NCBI GenBank assembly: GCA_938092195.1
Contig: CALKHD010000204.1
Location: forward strand, 1 to 5,509
DNA: 5,509 bases
From: an uncultured Flavobacteriales bacterium
GTDB lineage: Bacteria; Bacteroidota; Bacteroidia; Flavobacteriales_D; Sanyastnellaceae
Reading direction: 5' to 3'
Positions within the stretch are counted from its first letter, which is position 1; each line of letters starts with the position of its first letter. Below are positions 1-5,509 of this stretch, piece by piece. Made by a program: the position numbers and the translations under genes. Below the pieces are notes generated by a model. The model saw only the letters and a list, made by a program, of their open reading frames with translations. It was not told the DNA's origin and searched no databases.

Positions 1-1
1 C

Positions 2-79
2 AACGGAGGGACGCCTGATTCATCGCCAGCCAAGGCCAGTGTGCAGCACCTCCGGGAATTGTTGGCATTGCTCCCCTAG
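2..79 (+). CDS. C-terminal end of an unidentified upstream protein
   Basis: An open frame enters from the left edge and ends at TAG (77-79). It codes for 25 visible residues, with a polar Gly/Ser/Pro-containing stretch followed by an amphipathic, leucine-rich end (VQHLRELLALLP). Another frame is also open across this short stretch but reads as improbable sequence rich in Cys, His and Trp, so this frame is the better candidate. The DUF3467 gene begins 30 nt downstream on the same strand, which suggests co-transcription. In many Bacteroidota, DUF3467 follows rpoC, so this could be the RpoC tail. The visible residues show no RpoC motif, so I do not name it. The frame is short enough that it could be non-coding. 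Confidence 0.4.
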   Translation, partial: NGGTPDSSPAKASVQHLRELLALLP

Positions 80-109
80 ACACCTGTGCTGGGAAGGTTA
101 AATTGCACC

Positions 110-433
110 ATGAGCCAAGACAATCAAGGCAAGAAGCCAAAATTGAATATTGAGTTGCCAGAAGACGTGGCAAGCGGTGTTTACTCCAACCTTGCTGTGG
201 TGACCCACAGCCAGACCGAGTTCATCATGGACTTTATTCAAGTCATGCCGGGCACACCCAAAGCCAAAGTCAGGTCTCGTGTGGTGATGTCACCTCAGCA
301 CGCCAAGCGTGTGATGAAGATGCTCGTGGACAACGTCAGCAAGTTCGAGTCGCAGCACGGTTCCATAGAAATGTCAGGTCAGCCTGAGCCGTCTTTTCCC
401 ATGAATTTTGGGGGGCCGACAGGCGAGGCTTAA
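110..433 (+). CDS. DUF3467 family small protein
   Basis: This 107-residue soluble protein has no signal peptide or membrane segment. It matches the DUF3467 pattern from memory: a short polar N-terminus, then a core running LNIELPEDVASGVYSNLAVV, then THSQTEFIMDFIQVMPG, a strand-like KVRSRVVMSP, and an amphipathic helix QHAKRVMKMLVDNVSKFE (about residues 65-82). The tail is low-complexity Gly/Pro. The biochemical role of the family is unknown; in Bacteroidota it is commonly found next to the RNA polymerase beta' gene. The ATG at 110 is preferred over an in-frame GTG at 86 because family members begin just before the polar N-terminus and the ATG is preceded by an A/T-rich stretch (GTTAAATTG), as is usual in Bacteroidota. 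The stop codon lies 3 nt from that of the convergent dihydroorotase-like gene. The family call is strong and the function is unknown. Confidence 0.88.
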   Translation: MSQDNQGKKPKLNIELPEDVASGVYSNLAVVTHSQTEFIMDFIQVMPGTPKAKVRSRVVMSPQHAKRVMKMLVDNVSKFESQHGSIEMSGQPEPSFPMNFGGPTGEA

Positions 434-436
434 TGC

Positions 437-1723
437 TCACCCATTCCAGTGGGCGCCCTTTGGCGTCACCACGCCAACCACGCCCCCTTTGAGAAAAGGT
501 GTTTGGGCGTTGTACACCGTGTTGGGGGCTTTGGACAGCGAGGGGCCGATTTGAGCTTCTGCGGAGAAGAAGGTGACGCCTGTGGAGGTTTGGGCTGTTG
601 CATCCGCAGCTGCCGCTTTGTTTCTCAAAATGTGCCGCGGTCCTGAAGCCAGCAATCGCGACATGGCCGCCAGAGAATCTTCTGGGCTGGCTCCGTAACC
701 AGACAGGGCTCCGAAGACGGCGGGACCCGCCGCGTGGATTCCTGCGATCCCGTTGGCCACCATCAGAAAGTCGGCATCGTGTTCTTCGGGTGTCCTGGGG
801 CAATGATCGGAGACCACCACGTCCAATGTTCCGTCCAGAGCAGCTTTGAGGAGAGCGTCGCGGTCTTTTTCGGATCGAATGGGGCGTGACAGCTTCAGGT
901 CGCTGTTGAAGTTGTCGAGGTTCTCATCCGTCCAGCACAAGTGATGGAAGGTCGTCCCGCAAGTCACCTGCAAGCCCTCAGATTTGGCAGATCGGATGGC
1001 CGAGACTCCGGCGGCTGTGGTCACCACAGGGATGTGAAGCTGGCCCTGGGTGTACTTCAAGATGTCCAAATCGCGACGAATGCGAAGGGTCTCTGCTTCT
1101 TCTGAAATGCCGGGCAATCCCAAACGGGTGCTCACCGCCCCTTCGTGCATGATTCCTTCAGGCTGGAAGCTCGGGTCGTGGGCTTCAGAAAATACCGGGA
1201 CACCAAGGGGTGCCAAATACTCCAAGGCGCGGCGCAACAATTCTGGCCTCTGAATGGGGGCGTTGTCACTGAATCCGATGGCGCCCGCCTGAACCAAAGC
1301 GTGGGCCTCCGTGAGTTCAATGCCCCCTCCGTTCCTGCTTAGGGCAGCCAAAGGAAGGATGCTGGTGATGCTGTCTTGGCTCTGGTGTTGCAGCGCGCGA
1401 ATGTCTGCAGGTTGATCCCGAAAAGGGTGGGTAGATGCCACAGGTGCCACACTGGAAAACCCGCCTTGAGCGGCCACCTTTAAGCCGTGGTTGAGTCCTT
1501 CTGCCCGCTCGGTTCCCGGATCGCGAAAGTCCACTTGCAAGTCCCACCAACCGGCAAAGGCACAAGCTTGGCCCAAATCACGGTCTCCATTTTTTTCATC
1601 CAAAAGGACCGAGGAAGAAGGTTCGATTTCAATCGGGTGTCCTTCTTGATGAAGGATGTCCACCGATTGACCGTGAAGCGGATGTTCCGGTAGGATCAAT
1701 CGTGCAGCGCGGTATCGGGGCAT
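437..1723 (-). CDS. Dihydroorotase-like protein, probably catalytically inactive
   Basis: This 428-residue amidohydrolase-superfamily protein has the length and order of a type I dihydroorotase. Active enzymes cyclise carbamoyl-aspartate to dihydroorotate in pyrimidine synthesis. Recognisable parts are the beta-strand start of the barrel at GWWDLQVDFRDPGTE (59-72), GFSDNAPI (150-157), MHEGAVSTRLGLPGI (192-206), LHIPVVTTAAGV (229-240), CGTTFHHLCWTD (255-266) and VVSDHCPRTPEEHD (303-316). The metal-binding HxH is replaced by Gln63-x-Asp65. The usual His of the HVST motif is Val233, and the usual substrate Asn of the PNT motif appears to be Ser98. The His normally starting the HCED motif is not conserved near 179-183. 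Asp153 and Asp306 remain. Such divergent homologues are common in Bacteroidota and are usually annotated pyrC. By analogy with the inactive PyrC' of Pseudomonas, it may be structural. It lies 34 nt after the vWA gene, probably in one operon. The homology is certain; the loss of activity is inferred. Confidence 0.9.
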   Translation of the reverse strand: MPRYRAARLILPEHPLHGQSVDILHQEGHPIEIEPSSSVLLDEKNGDRDLGQACAFAGWWDLQVDFRDPGTERAEGLNHGLKVAAQGGFSSVAPVASTHPFRDQPADIRALQHQSQDSITSILPLAALSRNGGGIELTEAHALVQAGAIGFSDNAPIQRPELLRRALEYLAPLGVPVFSEAHDPSFQPEGIMHEGAVSTRLGLPGISEEAETLRIRRDLDILKYTQGQLHIPVVTTAAGVSAIRSAKSEGLQVTCGTTFHHLCWTDENLDNFNSDLKLSRPIRSEKDRDALLKAALDGTLDVVVSDHCPRTPEEHDADFLMVANGIAGIHAAGPAVFGALSGYGASPEDSLAAMSRLLASGPRHILRNKAAAADATAQTSTGVTFFSAEAQIGPSLSKAPNTVYNAQTPFLKGGVVGVVTPKGAHWNG

Positions 1724-1757
1724 GGGGTGGAGTTTGCGTAAAGTTCCGAAACAAGCT

Positions 1758-3878
1758 TCAATCGGCCGACAAAGCTTTGGGTTTCGCTGATTTTCGTTTG
1801 AGCAGGATCATTTCTACCAGCAAAAACACAAGGGCAAGTCCCACCAGAATCAGCCACAAGGGGCTGCTTGAATCTAGATTTTGGACAGCGGCGACTACGT
1901 CTTGGGAATCCGAGGAAAGCACTTGACTGCGTTTCCATCCTGCCGTGATCAGCGCTTGCTGCCACAATTCTGGATCCAAAGTTTCTAGGTTGCTCTCCGC
2001 GCGGTCTGGATTGATCCCCAATGCCATTAAAACCACGGAAGAGTCTGGGCCTGTGGCTTCTGGCGTATTGATAATCTCGTAGTCCCCCGGGCTTAAGTCT
2101 CTCAAAGGAAGGTCAATTCGAATGCCTCCTGGGACGGCTTGTGATGAGAGCAACACAGAGCGGTCATTGCCCAATGCCGATTGGAGTGAGTAGGCGTCTG
2201 ATGCCTGTGCGCCAGCGGATGCGAGGAGGACCTCTGCATTTTTGCCAGCGGTGAATTGGTGCAAGCCGGAGGCCCGAGCCGATTCAGCCATTCTGAGCGC
2301 AATGGGCACGAGCAGCGCGTGTTGGGCCAAGTTGGTCCATTCGGATGCCATTGGAGAAGCAGACAGGTAGAAACGTCCCAGGCCATGCTGACCTGCTGTC
2401 ACAAAGGGACGTCCGTCCGAGAAGGAGAGCAAGTTCCTCTCCCTCAATCCTGGTTTTGTACGGCTGTGCCAGCCTCGGGCTGTGGGCAGGTCGACTCGGT
2501 TCGGTGGGCGGCTGAATACGCCAGCAAAAAGCGGGTGCTCGTGGTGAAGTTTGCCCAGACGGGCAGGGGCCTCTAGGGACATCCATTGTCCTTTGGTGCC
2601 GGCACCCAGTCCTGTCAGGAGTTCGTCCCAGCCTTGGCCCAGCTCTTCTGGTGGAGGAATCAGAAAAAGGCTTTGGCCGCTGGTCACTTCCCGCAGAAGG
2701 GCGCTCACCAAACCGGAGGATGGAGACTGCACACCTTGCATCACCAGCAAGTCTCCGGTAGAAAGCATGTCGTAATCCAGTGATGTTGCCGACATGGGCA
2801 CCAAGTCATGAAGAGAAGCATCTCCAAAAAGCCGCTGGAGAGCCACTTGTTCGGCGGCCCCCGCTTTTGCGCCTTGAATCAACACCACCTTCACCCGATT
2901 GGCCACTTCATAGCCAAGGTGGAGGACGTCATCAAAAGTGACTGGGGCATCTTCCGTGCGCACCACAGCATGAACATGGCCTGCGTTTTCGTGCCTGAAC
3001 CGAAGCGTGGTGTCTGTGGCCATCCCTGGTTGGAGGTCATAAGAACCGATGGCGGTTTTTCTTCCATTGATGTCCAGGCTCAAGGGAAGGTCATCTACAG
3101 GCTTTGTCGCATCGTGAACAATGCGCACGTGCAAGACCTCACTTCTTCCAGCCAGTCGCATGGGGGAATCAAACCAAGCAGAGTCAATCCGAACATTGAC
3201 TTTGGGTTGGATAGGTTGGGTGACGAATCTGACCGAAAGCGAAGAGTCAATCAAAGCGCCCACTTCGCCATCGATTCGATGGCTTGATGCTTGCAAGTCG
3301 GTGAACAAGTATGCGCTGGCGCGTCCGGCATCGACTTCGGTCAAGGCGTCTTGCTGCTGCAACAGCACATCGGCAATGTTGGGTGCTGCGTAGCCAGGTT
3401 GAATGGAGGCCAGTCTTTCCAAGGCCTCTTCCTTGGTCCGAATGCGCCGGTCCTCGGTTTCAAAGTCGGAAGTCACAATGTGAAACCGGTCCGTAGGTCC
3501 GTAGGATTCGACCAAGCTGATCGCCCCCACTTTCGAAGCCTCCAACAAAGGTCCGTTGGGTCCTTCGAGTTCCATGGAGGGGCTGTTGTCGATGTAGATA
3601 GACAAGGCAGATCGCCCATCGTCCATTTGGCCTCCTTCGGCCTCCGTGAGCGGTTCTGCAAATGCCAGGATGATGCAGGCCATGGCCAGAAGCCGCATCA
3701 ACAGAATCAGCCAATGGCGGATTTGATTCCTGGAACGGCTCTCCTGCTGGACTTCCCGCAGAAATGCAGTTTGTGAAAAGCGAACTTTGCGATGCCTGCG
3801 GAAGCTGAACAGGTGAACTATCACCGGAATGGTCAGCGCAAAAAGCGTCCAAAGGACCTCGGGGTGGGCAAACTGCAT
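1758..3878 (-). CDS. BatA/vWA-domain membrane protein (TIGR02226 type)
   Basis: This 706-residue protein opens with the two-helix anchor typical of the TIGR02226 family: hydrophobic segments at about 7-26 and 56-76 enclose a basic loop (RRHRKVRF). A von Willebrand factor A domain follows at about 92-220. Its MIDAS motif is DNSPS (Asp97, Ser99, Ser101), with Asp194 in LFTDLQ. The loop that usually supplies the third MIDAS Thr reads APNIADVL (165-172), so that residue is absent. Residues 230-325 look like a beta-rich domain. Residues 328-530 resemble the Rossmann/GATase1-like part seen in this family, but the only cysteine in the whole protein is Cys68 in a membrane helix, so amidotransferase activity is unlikely. 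A third membrane helix (about 674-693) precedes a basic tail (KRKSAKPK). The positive-inside rule puts the vWA and middle domains in the periplasm. Function is unknown; relatives in aerotolerance (Bat) operons are linked to stress tolerance. It is the first gene of a probable operon with the dihydroorotase-like gene. Confidence 0.88.
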   Translation of the reverse strand: MQFAHPEVLWTLFALTIPVIVHLFSFRRHRKVRFSQTAFLREVQQESRSRNQIRHWLILLMRLLAMACIILAFAEPLTEAEGGQMDDGRSALSIYIDNSPSMELEGPNGPLLEASKVGAISLVESYGPTDRFHIVTSDFETEDRRIRTKEEALERLASIQPGYAAPNIADVLLQQQDALTEVDAGRASAYLFTDLQASSHRIDGEVGALIDSSLSVRFVTQPIQPKVNVRIDSAWFDSPMRLAGRSEVLHVRIVHDATKPVDDLPLSLDINGRKTAIGSYDLQPGMATDTTLRFRHENAGHVHAVVRTEDAPVTFDDVLHLGYEVANRVKVVLIQGAKAGAAEQVALQRLFGDASLHDLVPMSATSLDYDMLSTGDLLVMQGVQSPSSGLVSALLREVTSGQSLFLIPPPEELGQGWDELLTGLGAGTKGQWMSLEAPARLGKLHHEHPLFAGVFSRPPNRVDLPTARGWHSRTKPGLRERNLLSFSDGRPFVTAGQHGLGRFYLSASPMASEWTNLAQHALLVPIALRMAESARASGLHQFTAGKNAEVLLASAGAQASDAYSLQSALGNDRSVLLSSQAVPGGIRIDLPLRDLSPGDYEIINTPEATGPDSSVVLMALGINPDRAESNLETLDPELWQQALITAGWKRSQVLSSDSQDVVAAVQNLDSSSPLWLILVGLALVFLLVEMILLKRKSAKPKALSAD

Positions 3879-3880
3879 CG

Positions 3881-4771
3881 TTGTGCGAATTTAGCCATCG
3901 AATCGTGCCCAATCCTCGTCCCCATAGAAAGTCCGCTCTCCCAAAGCGGCGACGTCCCACCCAGGTCAGGATTGAGCAGTGGCGCGAATGGCTCGACGAG
4001 GCCGCGGACCGCTTCGAACGGCCCGATTTTTTGGCGGACGATCCGTTGGGCATTCCCCATGAATACTCCGACCCAGAGGACATTGCCATTGCTGGGTTTT
4101 TGGCGGCCACGTTGGCTTGGGGCAATCGGAAGTCCATCATTCGCTCATGCAGGGACCTGTTGGATCGCATGGATTGTGCCCCCGCCGACTTCATTCGCCA
4201 TGCCGATGAGGGTGATCTGGCCGGTTTAAATGGCTTTGTTCACCGGACCTATCAGGCGGCAGACGCCCAAAAGTTTGTGCTGTGCTTGCGGTCATTGGAG
4301 GAAGATGGCGGGCTCCAAGGGGCCTTCGAAAAAGCATTCATTGGCGCTCCTGATGTCCCTGGGTGTCCAGGAGTCCCCGATGCGGGATGGGCATTGAATG
4401 CATTCAAGTCTCGATTTTTTCGGGACCACGAGGCAGGCAGGACCAACAAGCATGTGGCCGATCCCCTCAAGGGCAGTGCCGCCAAACGCTTGTGCATGTA
4501 CTTGCGCTGGATGGCAAGACCGGCAGAACGCGGGGTGGATTTTGGACTTTGGGCGGGAATCAAGCCAAGCGCACTCCGGTTGCCGTTGGATGTGCACACC
4601 GGCAATGTGGCCCGAGAAATGGGGCTGCTTCAGAGAAAAGCCAGCGATTGGCGTTCGGTGGAGGAGGTCACTGACATCCTGAGGATTCTGGATCCAGTGG
4701 ACCCCGTCCGCTATGATTTTGCGCTGTTTGGGTTGGGTGTGACTGGCGCGCTCAAAAAACCGAAAGCTTAA
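3881..4771 (+). CDS. TIGR02757 (DUF2400) family protein
   Basis: This soluble protein has at most 296 residues, slightly longer than most family members because of its basic N-terminus. Family hallmarks, numbered from the TTG, are RPDFLADDPLGIPHEYS (47-63), DIAIAGFLAATLAWGNRKSII (67-87), AFKSRFF (174-180), LKGSAAKRLCMYLRWMAR (196-213), GVDFGLW (218-224), LPLDVHTGNVAREMGLL (234-250) and a closing DPVRYDFALFGLGVTG (274-289). The family has no function that I know of. The LxGxxxK (Leu196, Gly198, Lys202) and LPLDVH (Asp237) segments recall the catalytic Lys and Asp regions of HhH-GPD DNA glycosylases, which is inference. The start is uncertain. No in-frame ATG occurs before residue 97, which is well inside the conserved domain, so initiation must use TTG at 3881, GTG at 3905 (288 residues), or a rarer codon. 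The gene diverges from the vWA gene and converges on the MnmD-Nudix gene. Confidence 0.87.
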   Translation: MCEFSHRIVPNPRPHRKSALPKRRRPTQVRIEQWREWLDEAADRFERPDFLADDPLGIPHEYSDPEDIAIAGFLAATLAWGNRKSIIRSCRDLLDRMDCAPADFIRHADEGDLAGLNGFVHRTYQAADAQKFVLCLRSLEEDGGLQGAFEKAFIGAPDVPGCPGVPDAGWALNAFKSRFFRDHEAGRTNKHVADPLKGSAAKRLCMYLRWMARPAERGVDFGLWAGIKPSALRLPLDVHTGNVAREMGLLQRKASDWRSVEEVTDILRILDPVDPVRYDFALFGLGVTGALKKPKA

Positions 4772-4774
4772 ATC

Positions 4775-4822
4775 AAAACGCAGGACAAAACGCAGGTCAG
4801 AACGCAGGTCAAATCGAGGTTC
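4775..4822. repeat. 12-bp tandem repeat, three good copies plus one degenerate
   Basis: The units are aaaacgcaggac (4775-4786), aaaacgcaggtc (4787-4798), agaacgcaggtc (4799-4810) and a diverged aaatcgaggttc (4811-4822). The array fills the space between the TIGR02757 stop codon (TAA, 4769-4771) and the stop codon of the convergent MnmD-Nudix gene (4821-4823 on the minus strand), and the degenerate copy overlaps the latter. The period is a multiple of three. In the TIGR02757 frame the copies would read KTQD, KTQV, RTQV, KSRF beyond the stop. I see no hairpin-plus-T-run terminator here. It is probably a small minisatellite formed by slippage. Confidence 0.85.
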
Positions 4823-5509
4823 ACAGACCGGTCTTGAGTGCGCTCAATGCATCCTGGTCAACCTCGAAGGAGAGGTCCTCTTGGTTCACAGAGCGCAGTG
4901 GGGTCCATCGAAAGGATTCCACATTGGGGGACGGGTAATCAAAGGGTTGGGCCGAAACCCGAAAGGCGGGAGGCTCCTCCAAAGTCGCCAGGTAATACTG
5001 GCACAACACCTGTTCTTCGCCTCGCCAAGAGGAGCGCACAAAATTCCCAGTGGCGTGGATCAACGGGCCCAGGCGAATGTCTTGTCCCAACTCTTCCAGC
5101 GCTTCTCTGTGGGCGCAGTCTTTGGGCCCTTCCCCAAACTCAAGTCCTCCGCCGGGCCACTTGGTGCAGTTTTTCCCCGATAAAAATTCATCGCTCAGCA
5201 AAACTTGGCTTTCTGGATCGGGCCGGTTTCCAATCAGAGGACGGTCCAACAGAAAGAAGTACACACGAACGTTGAATCTGCGCAAAGCCATGTCCTGCCA
5301 ATGCGGGCGGGTGGCGCGAAGCATTTCGCGCTTTCCTGGGGGGCCGGGGCGCCTCTCCACTTTGAATCCGGCCTCTTCCATGGCCCGTCTGACTGCACCT
5401 TTGGCACAATACGTCACCAAAACACCACCTGGAGCGAGCCACTCAAAGGCCTCCCGAAACCGATCGATGTTCCACAACTCCGGCTGGGTGTCGGGCGCAA
5501 AGGCGTCAA
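4821..5509 (-). CDS. MnmD methyltransferase (C-terminal part) fused to a Nudix hydrolase; 5' end beyond the window
   Basis: The frame is open to the right edge. Visible residues (counted from 5507) begin DAFAPDTQPELW, a motif of the MnmD/MnmC2 (PF05430) methyltransferases. They continue through LAPGGVLVTYCAKGAVRR (24-41) to the family's ending GPPGKREMLRA (55-65). MnmD uses AdoMet to methylate nm5(s2)U at the tRNA wobble position. Without a stop, the frame then enters a complete Nudix domain starting near FNVRVYFFLL (78-87). The Nudix box at 120-142 fits GX5EX7REUXEEXGU (REALEELG, metal-binding Glu138 and Glu139), except that Gln142 takes the final hydrophobic position. The segment LLSDEFLSGKNCTKWPGGGLEFGEG matches a Bacteroidota Nudix subfamily of unknown substrate. 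A second gene starting at the internal ATG at 5291 is possible, but the preceding frame has no stop, so one fused polypeptide is the simplest reading. TTG at 5477 is not the true start, because family sequence precedes it. Confidence 0.85.
   Translation of the reverse strand, partial: DAFAPDTQPELWNIDRFREAFEWLAPGGVLVTYCAKGAVRRAMEEAGFKVERRPGPPGKREMLRATRPHWQDMALRRFNVRVYFFLLDRPLIGNRPDPESQVLLSDEFLSGKNCTKWPGGGLEFGEGPKDCAHREALEELGQDIRLGPLIHATGNFVRSSWRGEEQVLCQYYLATLEEPPAFRVSAQPFDYPSPNVESFRWTPLRSVNQEDLSFEVDQDALSALKTGL

Noticed and set aside
2..79. Assignment of the upstream fragment as rpoC
   Set aside because: DUF3467 genes often follow rpoC in Bacteroidota, but the visible 25 residues contain no RpoC signature, so the neighbourhood alone is not enough to name it.
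99..106. TAAATTGC as a -7 promoter element for DUF3467
   Set aside because: It fits TAnnTTTG poorly and lies 3 nt from the ATG. An A/T-rich translation-initiation leader explains it equally well.
86..109. GTG at 86 as the start of the DUF3467 gene
   Set aside because: It adds eight residues (VLGRLNCT) not expected in the family. The ATG at 110 has the A/T-rich leader typical of Bacteroidota starts.
2808..3776. Long plus-strand frames (159 and 161 codons, same frame) opposite the vWA gene
   Set aside because: They sit codon-on-codon against the real gene, so few stops arise simply because the gene avoids TTA, CTA and TCA codons. Their translations have no recognisable domain.
3460..4194. A 244-codon minus-strand frame spanning the divergent start region
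   Set aside because: It overlaps the coding frames of both the vWA and TIGR02757 genes, which have clear family motifs. Its own translation is rich in Ser, Arg and Pro without domain features.
4825..4834. Perfect 10-bp palindrome agaccggtct near the end of the MnmD-Nudix gene
   Set aside because: It has no loop, does not extend further and has no T-run, so it is not a terminator. It lies within the final codons and a palindrome of this length can occur by chance.
1..5509. tRNA, rRNA, CRISPR array, insertion sequence, toxin-antitoxin or defence genes
   Set aside because: Both strands were read. Nearly all of the window is accounted for by the listed genes, and no cloverleaf-like segment, regularly spaced repeats, transposase or inverted terminal repeats were seen.

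Overview
The window looks like a piece of a Bacteroidota chromosome, most likely from the Flavobacteriales or a Cryomorphaceae/Schleiferiaceae-like lineage. The evidence is its gene families: a DUF3467 protein, a TIGR02226-type BatA/vWA membrane protein, the divergent dihydroorotase homologue typical of that phylum, a TIGR02757 (DUF2400) protein and an MnmD-type tRNA methyltransferase. Base composition is moderately GC-rich by eye, above that of many flavobacteria. Start sites show no strong Shine-Dalgarno sequences, which also fits Bacteroidota. The taxonomic placement is inference from gene content, not from a marker gene.

Layout, left to right. (i) Positions 1-79 hold the 3' end of an unidentified plus-strand reading frame, followed after 30 nt by a small DUF3467 gene (110-433, +). 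(ii) This gene converges, with only 3 nt between stop codons, on a two-gene minus-strand operon. The promoter-proximal gene is a 706-residue membrane-anchored vWA protein (3878-1758). After 34 nt comes a 428-residue dihydroorotase-like protein (1723-437) that has lost most metal-binding residues of an active dihydroorotase. (iii) A TIGR02757 gene (about 3881-4771, +) diverges from the vWA gene with almost no intergenic space. (iv) A minus-strand gene (5509-4821), cut by the window edge, fuses the C-terminal end of an MnmD methyltransferase domain to a complete Nudix hydrolase domain. It converges on the TIGR02757 gene across 49 nt containing a 12-bp tandem repeat.

The region is densely coded chromosomal housekeeping or lineage-specific sequence. 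No gap exceeds 60 nt, and I saw no tRNA, rRNA, CRISPR array, insertion sequence or phage gene. I see no clear new multi-gene system. The points most worth checking are the probably inactive dihydroorotase homologue co-transcribed with a periplasm-facing vWA protein, the MnmD-Nudix fusion, and the resemblance of the TIGR02757 protein to helix-hairpin-helix DNA glycosylases.
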